Source of the DNA: Spiro-02 sp964465155
GTDB taxonomy: Bacteria; Spirochaetota; Spirochaetia; Sphaerochaetales; Sphaerochaetaceae
Length of the DNA stretch: 18,855 bases
Direction: 5' to 3'
NCBI GenBank assembly: GCA_964465155.1
Contig: CAYXIH010000044.1
Location: forward strand, 1-18,855
Translations under genes and position numbers: made by a program
The notes under the pieces: model-generated
Databases searched by the model: none
What the model was told of the DNA's origin: nothing
What the model saw: only the letters and a program-made list of their open reading frames with translations
In this document: one piece after another, positions 1 to 7,858 of the stretch
How positions within the stretch are numbered: the stretch's first letter is position 1
Layout of the letters: the number at the start of each line of letters is the position of its first letter

Positions 1-57
1 GGAAGAAACCTCATGCAAGGGAAGAAACCTCATGCAAGGGAAGAAACCTCATGCAAG
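1..57. repeat. Three perfect tandem copies of a 19-bp unit at the left edge
   Basis: The unit GGAAGAAACCTCATGCAAG occurs three times head to tail (1-19, 20-38, 39-57), followed by a partial GGA before the sequence changes. The array touches the window edge, so more copies may lie upstream. Each unit holds a purine-rich GGAAG followed by an ATG. Because 19 is not a multiple of three, each ATG opens a different frame: the first stops at 67-69 and the second at 80-82, while the third stays open into trkH. There are no unique spacers, so this is not a CRISPR. Its function is unknown; it lies just upstream of the trkH promoter-like hexamers. Confidence 0.9.
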
Positions 58-65
58 GGAGACTC

Positions 66-94
66 TTAACACCAGACGGTGATTCGTGTATATT
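66..94 (+). promoter_or_regulatory. Putative sigma-70-type promoter for trkH
   Basis: TTAACA (66-71) and TATATT (89-94) are separated by 17 bases; each matches the consensus hexamer at five of six positions. Transcription would begin at about 101-103, on the ATG at 103, which fits a leaderless message. This is read from sequence only. Transcription from further upstream, outside the window, cannot be excluded. Confidence 0.45.
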
Positions 95-102
95 GGTTGC
101 GT

Positions 103-1401
103 ATGCCTACACGGAACAAACAGATCAGCCGCCCTGGAAGACGCCTGATCTTCGGCTTTATGTCCATCATCCTCATCGGTGCATGTCTCCTGTTGCTTCC
201 TATCTCCCGCAACAGCGGAGTACACATCACGCTATTGGATGCACTGTTCACCGCAACGAGCGCAGTCTGCGTCACCGGCTTGGTGACCGTCGACATTGCA
301 GCGACGTTCTCCGTCTTCGGAAGGATTGTCATCGCACTGCTGATCCAGCTCGGTGGCCTGGGATATGCATCCATAGCAATATTCTTCCTGGTCCTCTTTG
401 GCAAAACGATCATGACCAACCAGCGTACCCTCATCAGGGAAGCGCTGAACACCGGCTCAGGCCGTGGGCTCATCGACTTGGTCAAGACGGTGGCTGTGGG
501 AGCCTTGTTGGTAGAAGCCCTGGGTACCGTTGCCCTGTACTTTGTCTTTCGTGAAGCCTACACCCCCCTTGGTGCGGTAGGAATGGCTGCGTTCCATGCC
601 ATCTCCGCTTTCAACAACGCGGGGTTCGACTTGCTGGGAGACTTCCAAAGCTTCACGGGGTACAGCACCAATGTCCTGTTGAACGTCACCATCGGGGTGC
701 TCATCATCCTCGGTGGCCTGGGATTCTTCGTCTACCGCGACATCCTGCGCAAGAAGAAGTGGAGCAAGCTCTCCATGCATAGCAAGATCGTCCTCACCTC
801 CACCGCCACACTGATAGTCGTCGGGATGCTGATGTTCATGCTTATCAGCCGCCTGACTCCGTTGGAAGCCTTCTTCCAAAGCGTCTCGGCCCGCACCGCC
901 GGGTTCAACACGGTGGACATGACCATACTGGGCAATGGGGGCTTGATCCTCATGATGATGCTGATGTTCATCGGTGCATCCCCAGGCTCCACCGGCGGCG
1001 GCATCAAGACCACTACCATGTTCACCCTCGGTGTCATGATGTTCAGCGTATCATCCAAGCGGCAACCAACTGCGTTCCATAGAAGGATATCAACGGAAAG
1101 CATCACAAAGGCATTGGTGGTGGTCGTCATGAGCACCTGCGTGGTCATGCTCAGCACCATGGGCATCTGCATCATCGAAGGGGATTCTGTGCCCTTCAGC
1201 TATATTATGTTCGAGGCAGTTTCTGCATTTGCCACGGTAGGCCTGTCATGCGGGATCACACCTGACTTGCATGATGGCAGCCGGATCATCCTGATGCTCG
1301 TCATGTTCATCGGCCGCCTTGGCCCGTTGACGATTGCAAGCAGCGTCAGGGCCCGTGAACAGAAACTATCATATGTCGATGAGCGCATCCTCATCGGTTA
1401 A
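103..1401 (+). CDS. Potassium uptake channel subunit, TrkH/KtrB family
   Basis: Membrane-embedded K+ translocating subunit that works with a cytoplasmic RCK protein, here encoded by the next gene. With the start at 103 it is 432 residues, the usual KtrB size. Four pore-loop segments are visible: CVTGL, NNAGF, RTAGFN and ATVGLS, each with its selectivity-filter glycine (about G59, G174, G267, G380). The glycine-rich GSTGGG loop (about 295-300) typical of the family is also present. The frame is open from a GTG at 79, but that codon has no well-spaced Shine-Dalgarno sequence and lies inside the promoter-like hexamers. ATG 103 also lacks a Shine-Dalgarno sequence but coincides with the predicted transcription start, so I prefer it with low certainty. 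The family is secure; Na+- versus H+-coupled behaviour cannot be told from sequence. Confidence 0.93.
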   Translation: MPTRNKQISRPGRRLIFGFMSIILIGACLLLLPISRNSGVHITLLDALFTATSAVCVTGLVTVDIAATFSVFGRIVIALLIQLGGLGYASIAIFFLVLFGKTIMTNQRTLIREALNTGSGRGLIDLVKTVAVGALLVEALGTVALYFVFREAYTPLGAVGMAAFHAISAFNNAGFDLLGDFQSFTGYSTNVLLNVTIGVLIILGGLGFFVYRDILRKKKWSKLSMHSKIVLTSTATLIVVGMLMFMLISRLTPLEAFFQSVSARTAGFNTVDMTILGNGGLILMMMLMFIGASPGSTGGGIKTTTMFTLGVMMFSVSSKRQPTAFHRRISTESITKALVVVVMSTCVVMLSTMGICIIEGDSVPFSYIMFEAVSAFATVGLSCGITPDLHDGSRIILMLVMFIGRLGPLTIASSVRAREQKLSYVDERILIG

Positions 1402-1416
1402 GAAGGAGACAACATC

Positions 1417-2100
1417 ATGAGCAAGACGGTCCATACGGATCCAAACCTCTTCGGAGTCATCGGCATCGGGCGATTTGGATATACCCTCGCCTCCGAGCTG
1501 GTACGGGCTGGAAAGCAGGTCATCGCAATAGACATCGACGATGCCAAGCTGCAGCAGCTCAAGGATCAGGTCACCTTCCTCTACCAGATTACCCAGCTGA
1601 ACAAAGACACGCTGTTGGAAGCCGACATCTCGCGTTGCAGTACAGTCGTAGTCTGCATCGGCAAGGATGTTGAAAGCAATTTGCTGGCTACCCTCAATGC
1701 GATCGACTTGGGAGTGCCTCGCGTGATCAGCAAAGCCATCAGCGACGACCATGGCAGAATCTTGGAGAAAATTGGGGCAGAGGTCGTCTACCCTGAGGAG
1801 GAGATGGGCATCCGGCTCGCCAAGTCCCTCTCCAACAAAATGACCCTTGACTTCCTTGCCTTGTGCGAGGACTTCTCCATCATCGAAGTAGAACTTCCCG
1901 TCGCGTTCGATGGCAAGACCATCTTGGAGTGTGACTTCCGCCACAAGTTCGGTGTCAACGTCATTGCCGTGATCCACAACAATGCGACAAACGGTACCAT
2001 CGAACCAACCACAACCGTATACCAGGGCGACCAGCTGATCGTGGCAGGAAACAACGAGAACATCGATGCATTCCAGAAGGCCATCGCAAAGAAAGCATAA
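1417..2100 (+). CDS. Potassium uptake regulatory subunit, TrkA/KtrA family (RCK)
   Basis: Cytoplasmic gating ring subunit that binds nucleotide and controls the TrkH/KtrB channel. It has 227 residues. The N-terminal RCK Rossmann fold shows GIGRFG at residues 16-21 and an acidic end of strand two (AIDIDD, about 37-42). The last 80 or so residues fit a TrkA-C (RCK_C) domain. A single RCK unit of this size is KtrA-like rather than the double-length enteric TrkA. It starts 15 bases after trkH with a good AAGGAG site, so the two are surely one operon. The ligand (ATP/ADP or NAD(H)) is inferred from the family. Confidence 0.93.
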   Translation: MSKTVHTDPNLFGVIGIGRFGYTLASELVRAGKQVIAIDIDDAKLQQLKDQVTFLYQITQLNKDTLLEADISRCSTVVVCIGKDVESNLLATLNAIDLGVPRVISKAISDDHGRILEKIGAEVVYPEEEMGIRLAKSLSNKMTLDFLALCEDFSIIEVELPVAFDGKTILECDFRHKFGVNVIAVIHNNATNGTIEPTTTVYQGDQLIVAGNNENIDAFQKAIAKKA

Positions 2101-2126
2101 CATCCCTCACGTTCATGGCCTGGTCA

Positions 2127-2135
2127 TGGTATACT
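2127..2135 (+). promoter_or_regulatory. Extended -10 promoter for the beta-mannosidase gene
   Basis: TGG followed by TATACT forms an extended -10 element (TGn plus a 5/6 hexamer). No good -35 is visible 16-18 bases upstream, which is usual for extended -10 promoters. The predicted start near 2142 would leave a leader of about 14 bases that includes the AAGGAG site before ATG 2156. Confidence 0.4.
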
Positions 2136-2155
2136 GACAGGCAAAGGAGCTGCAC

Positions 2156-4654
2156 ATGAAATCCATCAATCTCAACGGCGAATGGAGGCTGTCACCGGCC
2201 GACTCGCAGGCTACTGCCCAATACCAGAGATACTTCACCAGCCACCAGTCGGTGCCCTGCCAAATCCCCGGCGACATCCATGCCGCACTGCTGCAGCAAC
2301 AGCTCATTGTGGACCCCTACCAAGATACTTGCGAACTGGACATGCAATGGGTAGGCAAGGTCGACTGGCTCCTGACCCATGGTTTTACAGTAACACAAGA
2401 AGACTTGGAAGCTGGAAGAGCAATCCTGACGCTCTCCTCAGTCGATACCTTTGGGACAATCATTGTCAACGGAGTCACGGTGCACCAATGCGTGAACCAG
2501 TTCCGCCGTTGGAGAATCGACATTACAAAACAGCTGCACGTTGGCCAGAACACTATCACAATCCTGTTCAAGTCAGCTGAGAACGAGGCTGTCTCCATTG
2601 CCTCTGAACTCCCCTATCCAATCCCCTACAGCCAGTACCCCGTCTTCTCCCCCCACCGCAACCTTGTCCGCAAATGCCAGTGCCACAGTGGATGGGACTG
2701 GGGTCCGTGCGTGATGGCATTCGGCATCTACGACCCAATCTCATTGGATTTCCTCCCCACTGGCTACATTGACAGCGTCACCACCGACACATTCCCCATC
2801 TCCGAGTCCCGCTGGCAAGCCAAGGTATTGCTCAGGTATGAGGCATGGCAAGAAGGAGAGCTCCCCGTCAAGCTGTGGCTCAAGGACCAGAGCATCGAGA
2901 CAGTTGTTTCCGTCCGACCGGGAATGAACGAGATACCCCTGTCCATAGAAGTAGATGCCATCAACCCATGGTGGCCGGCTGGACAAGGCAAGCAGCACCT
3001 CTACAACATGGAGGTCACCGCCGGCGACCAGCAGGTTTCCAAGAAGATCGGCTTCCGCACCATGGAGGTGAAGACCATCGAGGATGCCAACGGTGGCAAG
3101 GGAATGACCTTCTGCGTCAACGGACGCGACATTTTTGCAAAGGGTGCCAACTGGATCCCAATGGATGCCATTCCTTCTCGGATGACCCGGGAACGGTATT
3201 CCCAGCTCCTGCAGGATTGTGTCGACGCCAACATGAACATGATCAGGGTCTGGGGTGGCGGCATCTATGAAAAAGATTGTTTCTACGACCTGTGCGACGC
3301 ATTGGGCATCATGATCTGGCAAGACTGCATGTTCGGATGCTCGATGTATCCAGCCTATGACTCGTTCCTGGACAATGTCAGGCATGAGCTTGCGTACCAG
3401 ATCAGGCGCCTGCATGACCATCCCTGCATCGCCATCTGGTGTGGCAACAACGAAGACCTGGGTGCAATCAACTGGTATGAGGAATCCCGTACCAACCGCG
3501 ACCGCTACCTCATCGACTACGACCGCCTCAACGAAGGTGTGGTTGGGGACATGGTCCGCAAGCTCGATCCTCACCGTGCATGGTGGCCGTCCAGTCCCTC
3601 TGCAGGACCCAAGGACTTCTCCGACAACTGGCACAACGACAGCCGTGGCGACATGCACTTCTGGTCGGTATGGCATGAAGGAAAAGCCTTTGACGCATAC
3701 CTGTCCATCCGCCCCCGGTTTGTCAGCGAGTTCGGCTACCAGTCCTTCCCGTCCCTCTCCACGGTGTCGACCTATGCCGCAGAAGAGGAGATGAACCTCA
3801 CCAGCGCCGTAATGGAACACCACCAGAAGAATGACCGTGGCAACACGATCATCATCGAGAACTTTGCCAGGTATTTCCGCTTCCCCAAGGATTTCGAGAA
3901 CCAATTGTATCTCTCCCAAGCACAACAGGCCTTGGCGATGCGCACAGCAATTGAATACTGGCGCTCGCTGCGCCCCTATTGCATGGGAACCCTCTATTGG
4001 CAGCTCAATGACAACTGGCCGGTTGCCTCATGGTCCTCAATCGACTACACGGGCAAGTGGAAGCTGCTCCATTATGCTGCAAAGCGGTTCTATGCCCCCC
4101 TCATGCCCGTCGCCTATATCAAGGACGGTGCCCTGCAGGTATACGTGCTCAATGACACTGAGTCCTCATATGAAGATGCAAAGCTCTCGATCAAGGTCAG
4201 CAGGTTCAACGGCGACAAGCTTCCAAAACAAGTCCAGCACATCAGCATCGAGCCACAGAGTTCCATGCATGTATGCACTGTTGCCTTGAAGGACATCGGG
4301 GCAAAGCCAACGGAGGCTTTCATCTACCTCAAGCTGCGGACAACGGACGTATACGTGGAAAACACCGTGCTGTTAGAAAAGCCAAAGCATTGTGCGCTAT
4401 GCAACCCCATGCTGGACCTACAGGTCACAGAAGCGCAAGGTGGGTTCAACATCAGCGTCAGCTGCAAAGCCCCGGCATTCTGGGTCTCCTTGGATGCAGG
4501 TGAGACTGCAGGACGCTTCAGCGACAACTTCTTCGATATCAGGCCGACTGCACCCAAGCAAGTCATGTTCCGTGCAAAGGAGCCGATCACATTGGATGAA
4601 TTCAAGCAGCGGCTGAAGGTCTATGACCTGTACAGCAGCGGCCACGAAGCATAG
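2156..4654 (+). CDS. Beta-mannosidase, glycoside hydrolase family 2
   Basis: Retaining exo-glycosidase that removes terminal beta-linked mannose from manno-oligosaccharides or from the Man-beta-1,4-GlcNAc core. It has 832 residues, the normal size for GH2 beta-mannosidases. In order: an N-terminal sugar-binding jelly roll (about 1-190, including the family hallmark GWDWGP), an immunoglobulin-like domain (about 195-300), a TIM barrel (about 305-600) and a C-terminal beta region. The acid/base is E433 in WCGNNED and the nucleophile E525 in FVSEFGYQS. No signal peptide is present, so the enzyme is cytoplasmic and must act on imported oligosaccharides. It starts on an AAGGAG site 7 bases before the ATG. 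The beta-mannosidase subtype is assigned from the overall pattern rather than a search; another GH2 specificity is less likely. Confidence 0.93.
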   Translation: MKSINLNGEWRLSPADSQATAQYQRYFTSHQSVPCQIPGDIHAALLQQQLIVDPYQDTCELDMQWVGKVDWLLTHGFTVTQEDLEAGRAILTLSSVDTFGTIIVNGVTVHQCVNQFRRWRIDITKQLHVGQNTITILFKSAENEAVSIASELPYPIPYSQYPVFSPHRNLVRKCQCHSGWDWGPCVMAFGIYDPISLDFLPTGYIDSVTTDTFPISESRWQAKVLLRYEAWQEGELPVKLWLKDQSIETVVSVRPGMNEIPLSIEVDAINPWWPAGQGKQHLYNMEVTAGDQQVSKKIGFRTMEVKTIEDANGGKGMTFCVNGRDIFAKGANWIPMDAIPSRMTRERYSQLLQDCVDANMNMIRVWGGGIYEKDCFYDLCDALGIMIWQDCMFGCSMYPAYDSFLDNVRHELAYQIRRLHDHPCIAIWCGNNEDLGAINWYEESRTNRDRYLIDYDRLNEGVVGDMVRKLDPHRAWWPSSPSAGPKDFSDNWHNDSRGDMHFWSVWHEGKAFDAYLSIRPRFVSEFGYQSFPSLSTVSTYAAEEEMNLTSAVMEHHQKNDRGNTIIIENFARYFRFPKDFENQLYLSQAQQALAMRTAIEYWRSLRPYCMGTLYWQLNDNWPVASWSSIDYTGKWKLLHYAAKRFYAPLMPVAYIKDGALQVYVLNDTESSYEDAKLSIKVSRFNGDKLPKQVQHISIEPQSSMHVCTVALKDIGAKPTEAFIYLKLRTTDVYVENTVLLEKPKHCALCNPMLDLQVTEAQGGFNISVSCKAPAFWVSLDAGETAGRFSDNFFDIRPTAPKQVMFRAKEPITLDEFKQRLKVYDLYSSGHEA

Positions 4655-4664
4655 GAGGTTCAGA

Positions 4665-5270
4665 ATGCCACAGGTATTGCTTGTTGATGCATGCACCCAA
4701 GGACCACCACAGTCACGCACTGCGGTATTGGGCGACGCGTTTGTCTCTGCGTATGAAGTGGCCCATGGTGACAGCATCTATGGAGAACATGTACTGAGGG
4801 AGCTGTTGCTCAAGCCGTTCACCCAGGCAACCGTCCAAGACCGCCTCAACCTCCTTGCCATCAAGGCAATGGAGGACCCGATGTTCACATTGGCCCATGC
4901 GTTCAGCACCGCCGACATCATCGTGGTCACAGCCCCGTTCTGGGACTGCTCGTTCCCTGCCATGCTCAAGACCTACTTTGAGCATGTATGTGTACAGGAC
5001 ATCACGTTTGAGTATCAGGACGACAAGCTCCACGGACTATGTGCCGCAAAGGACCTTGTGTACATTACAACCCGCGGTGGGATATATGAACGCGGCGAGT
5101 ATGCAGACATGGACATGGCTACCCCGACCATCAAGGCAATGGCCAGGATGTTTGGAATTCCCAATGTCCATTTCCTGAGTGCCGAAGGACTCGATATTGT
5201 CGGGGCCAAGGTCGACTCGATCATGGAAACTGCAACCCAGGCAGCTATTTCGCTTGCAAAAGCCCTCTAG
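4665..5270 (+). CDS. FMN-dependent NAD(P)H oxidoreductase, azoreductase/Flavodoxin_2 family
   Basis: Small cytoplasmic flavoprotein expected to reduce quinones or azo compounds with NAD(P)H. It has 201 residues, near the usual 200-210. A flavodoxin-like first strand (QVLLVDAC) is followed by a serine/arginine phosphate loop (PQSRT, 15-19), the FMN-binding segment APFWDCSFPAMLKTYF (90-105), which matches the AzoR PMYNFSIPxxLKxY pattern, and TTRGG (135-139). The frame is open from 4623, but the start at 4665 has an AGGAGG site that overlaps the stop codon of the beta-mannosidase gene, indicating translational coupling with it. Its 3' end overlaps by 26 bases the end of the convergent membrane-protein gene. 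The substrate is unknown, and its link to mannoside use is only positional. Confidence 0.85.
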   Translation: MPQVLLVDACTQGPPQSRTAVLGDAFVSAYEVAHGDSIYGEHVLRELLLKPFTQATVQDRLNLLAIKAMEDPMFTLAHAFSTADIIVVTAPFWDCSFPAMLKTYFEHVCVQDITFEYQDDKLHGLCAAKDLVYITTRGGIYERGEYADMDMATPTIKAMARMFGIPNVHFLSAEGLDIVGAKVDSIMETATQAAISLAKAL

Positions 5271-5934
5271 GGGACATGTGTCGGGCAAACCATAGGTGGA
5301 TGAAATAGATATATGGCATCCCTAGGTTTGTCTCGACAAGGCTGTTGACCACCAGCGTCTGGATATTCCATGTCCGGATGCCGGTCACCAGCAATGAGAA
5401 TTCCCACCCGAATTGCACTGCAATCCCGATGAGGAGCAACCGCAGGATGGGGATGTTCGCGTTGTAGCGGATGTTCAGCACGCAGAGCAGCGCATATCCC
5501 ACCAGCAATATGGCGGCCATGGCACCATGGTAGCTGCCAGTTCCCCGTGAGATGGAGATCATTCCGAACGACGAGCCAAAGTTCTGGCTGATCAAGGGAT
5601 TGCATATCCATGCGCAGACGATCAACACCGTCCATTCCTTCCACCGCACGTCGCGGTCGAGCATCAACCAGATCCAAGCAACGTTGGTAAACCCATAGCT
5701 CATGCTCAGCCATAGCAGGAACGGAGCGGTGGGAGCTCCTACCACCACCCGCTCATGGAGCCACAGGTAGAATATCCCATAGTCGACCAGGAAGTAGAGG
5801 ACACCTCCCACCAGGCCGAAGATGGTTGCCTTGCGCCTGCCAGAGATCCACAGCATCACTGCCAGGAACACCAAGAACGCAATATCAAGCCAGATATACA
5901 GGCTGTTGAACGAACGTGACGGTATTATTTCCAT
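5245..5934 (-). CDS. Multi-pass membrane protein of unknown function
   Basis: I do not recognise a named family. The protein is 229 residues and almost wholly hydrophobic, with about six or seven membrane segments (roughly 10-30, 36-59, 69-92, 101-118, 136-154, 162-184, 192-215). The loops are short and rich in aromatic residues (DYGIFYLWLH, MSYGFTNVAWIW). No signal peptide, catalytic motif or cysteine pair is evident. It starts five bases after the stop of the GGDEF gene, with a purine-rich GGGGAGGG site inside the end of that gene, so the two are co-translated. That suggests a role near the cyclase, such as partner or sensor, but this is inference. Its 3' end overlaps the oxidoreductase gene by 26 bases in the opposite direction. 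Confidence 0.85.
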   Translation of the reverse strand: MEIIPSRSFNSLYIWLDIAFLVFLAVMLWISGRRKATIFGLVGGVLYFLVDYGIFYLWLHERVVVGAPTAPFLLWLSMSYGFTNVAWIWLMLDRDVRWKEWTVLIVCAWICNPLISQNFGSSFGMISISRGTGSYHGAMAAILLVGYALLCVLNIRYNANIPILRLLLIGIAVQFGWEFSLLVTGIRTWNIQTLVVNSLVETNLGMPYIYFIHLWFARHMSPRGLLQAK

Positions 5935-5939
5935 ACAAG

Positions 5940-7607
5940 TTATACCCTCCCCGCCTTAATCTTCGTCTTGTTGTCATACATCGCATCGTCGGCAAGTGCA
6001 ACCACATCAGCAAGGGTCGCCATCCCACCTGGGAGATACAAGGCAGCTCCTACGGCAGCACTCACCGGTCCACCGTCTGAAAATGCCGACTGCAGCACAT
6101 GTGTCATTTCAACCAGTTCCATTGGAGTGCATTTGTACATGAACACCACAAATTCATCACCGCCAATACGGTAGCAATCAGAATCAGGTGGAATGACTTC
6201 ACGTAGCTTCTCAGCAAAACGCTTGATCAGGTGGTCTCCACAATCATGGCCATAGATGTCGTTGGTTGCCTTGAGGTCATTGATATCCAACATATATACA
6301 CCTATCAGGTCACTTGGCTTCTCTGATAGCTCGTGAATCCGTTTCTCATAGCTGGTTCGGTTCCCCAGTCCTGTAAGATAATCGGTAAATGCTAATTCCA
6401 GCAACATCTGCTGCCGCATCTGGGTACGCCCGCTGGATGTAATGTCAGCGATGGAACCGAGGAGGAAGAGAATCCCTGCCACCGCCATGCCCAGGTGGAG
6501 CATCATGGCGCTGGGCAATTCGATCCCCATCAGCAGCAAGGCCATCTCCGCAAGGACATCCAGCATCAGCACCCCAAGCCCCAACACGAACATCAGGCAA
6601 TTGCGGTTTCCCTTGCATAGGGACACCACGGCAAGAACCAATACGCACACCAGGTATGCCAGCAGCAAGCCTCCGCCAATTGCCTCCAGGTCGTCAAACA
6701 AGACCCAGCCAGCAAACTGCATCACTCCAAACACACAGTAGAGGATGGGAAACACATATGCGATGCGCATCATAGTCTTAGCTGGTTTTCCAGCATTGCA
6801 TGTCGTGGAGAAATACAATGCGATGCACATCGGGAGCAAGTACATGGCGAGGGTACTGAAATCACAGGGGACCTGGGGATTCCTGAAGAACACGAACTTG
6901 CTCTTTGCCTGGGTAAAGACCCAGATACCCAAGAGGATCTCCATCAGGGAGAAAGCAAGGAGGCTCTTGTAGTGTTCATTCCTTCGAATAAACAAGGTAG
7001 CAATCAGGCAGAGCGTCCCGATGAGGAGGAACGAATAGCCGAAGAACAATGAAGAGACCTCGTTGCGCATCTGGTAGAAGTATGCCGACATCCTCGAACC
7101 CAACAGCGGGGCATGGAAGGATTGACTGAGGGGATTGGTCGTGTGGTAGTCGATGAGTATCAGCAATTTCTTGCCTTCCAAATCCCTTGGAAGCTGGACA
7201 AAATGGGGAGCCATGCCTCCCATCGGAGTCAGTTTCCACTTGGATCCTTCCTCTGAGAAACTGTACAGCTTCTCCCCATCGAGGAACACATGCACCTCGG
7301 CCATGCCAGTGAGCAGGGAGAGGGTCCTCCCAGTCACGGGGATGTCCTGGCCAAACACCATGCTCAACGCGACACATGCCTGCTTTGGGGAGGCATGCAA
7401 CTGCAGGGGAAGACCTACACCTTCCATCTTCTGGTCACCGACTTGGACCGTCCATCCGCTATCAAGGAAGATATAGTCATGTTCATCAATCGGGGGCATG
7501 TTCAAGTGAGAGTTGAAGACGATGCAGACGACCAAGACTGTCGCCACGCACAAGAAAAGAACGATGTTGGCTATGATACCAATATATTTCTGAGCGCCCC
7601 CATTCAT
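5940..7607 (-). CDS. Membrane-bound GGDEF diguanylate cyclase with 7TM-DISM-like sensor
   Basis: Predicted to make cyclic di-GMP from two GTP in response to an external cue. Layout in the 555-residue form: one membrane anchor (about 10-31), an extracytoplasmic domain of about 150 residues, a block of about seven membrane helices (about 185-390), then a cytoplasmic GGDEF domain from about 402. The active site reads RIGGDEF (GGDEF at 482-486) and the upstream metal/guanine region DINDLKATNDIYGHDCGD is intact, so it should be active. The RxxD inhibitory site is missing (PPDS at that place). The frame extends to a TTG at 7634, but ATG 7607 has a GAGGGG site 7 bases upstream and I prefer it. The 7TM-DISM label rests on layout and should be checked by profile search. 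Confidence 0.9.
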   Translation of the reverse strand: MNGGAQKYIGIIANIVLFLCVATVLVVCIVFNSHLNMPPIDEHDYIFLDSGWTVQVGDQKMEGVGLPLQLHASPKQACVALSMVFGQDIPVTGRTLSLLTGMAEVHVFLDGEKLYSFSEEGSKWKLTPMGGMAPHFVQLPRDLEGKKLLILIDYHTTNPLSQSFHAPLLGSRMSAYFYQMRNEVSSLFFGYSFLLIGTLCLIATLFIRRNEHYKSLLAFSLMEILLGIWVFTQAKSKFVFFRNPQVPCDFSTLAMYLLPMCIALYFSTTCNAGKPAKTMMRIAYVFPILYCVFGVMQFAGWVLFDDLEAIGGGLLLAYLVCVLVLAVVSLCKGNRNCLMFVLGLGVLMLDVLAEMALLLMGIELPSAMMLHLGMAVAGILFLLGSIADITSSGRTQMRQQMLLELAFTDYLTGLGNRTSYEKRIHELSEKPSDLIGVYMLDINDLKATNDIYGHDCGDHLIKRFAEKLREVIPPDSDCYRIGGDEFVVFMYKCTPMELVEMTHVLQSAFSDGGPVSAAVGAALYLPGGMATLADVVALADDAMYDNKTKIKAGRV

Positions 7608-7682
7608 CCAAATACCCCTCACGAGAGTTTCCAATTCCTACAGAACAATCAAGCGAGCCTTGGCTGAGGTCACTTCCCTGAT

Positions 7683-7691
7683 ACTATACCA
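7683..7691 (-). promoter_or_regulatory. Extended -10 promoter for the GGDEF gene
   Basis: On the minus strand TGG precedes TATAGT (5/6), an extended -10 element. No convincing -35 is seen. The start would fall near 7676, giving a leader of about 70 bases before ATG 7607. The rest of the 7608-7783 gap holds nothing else I can support. Confidence 0.4.
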
Positions 7692-7783
7692 GAGGTAATG
7701 TGCAACTGAAAGAAAGAAATGAGATATTTGTTGCATGAGTGAACTTTCACTCCCCTCAACATGAGAAAGATGTGATGAAAGCT

Positions 7784-7816
7784 AAAAACAGACCCGCTGC
7801 ACAAGCAACGGGTCTG
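7784..7816 (-). terminator. Intrinsic terminator after the sugar-binding protein gene
   Basis: Read on the minus strand, a 12-base-pair stem (CAGACCCGTTGC pairing with GCAGCGGGTCTG, one G-U pair, four-base loop) is followed at once by TTTTT. It sits 42 bases past the stop of the solute-binding protein gene and ends the ROK-permease-binding protein unit. Confidence 0.9.
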
Positions 7817-7858
7817 TATGGAAGTTCGATAGACAATGTCACTGAGAATCAGTAGACA

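Noticed and set aside
1..57. CRISPR array
   Set aside because: The repeats are contiguous 19-mers with no unique spacers.
51..554. 167-codon frame starting in the third repeat copy
   Set aside because: It overlaps trkH in another frame and its product lacks any membrane or domain pattern, whereas the trkH frame shows all four pore loops.
1369..2103. 244-codon antisense frame covering ktrA
   Set aside because: It mirrors almost exactly the extent of ktrA, and the sense frame encodes a clear RCK domain.
2741..3925. 394-codon antisense frame within the beta-mannosidase gene
   Set aside because: It is a shadow of the GH2 frame, whose catalytic motifs are intact; no initiation signal was seen.
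7608..7634. TTG start of the GGDEF protein at 7634
   Set aside because: ATG 7607 has a GAGGGG site at ideal spacing; the upstream TTG has only a too-close AGGAA.
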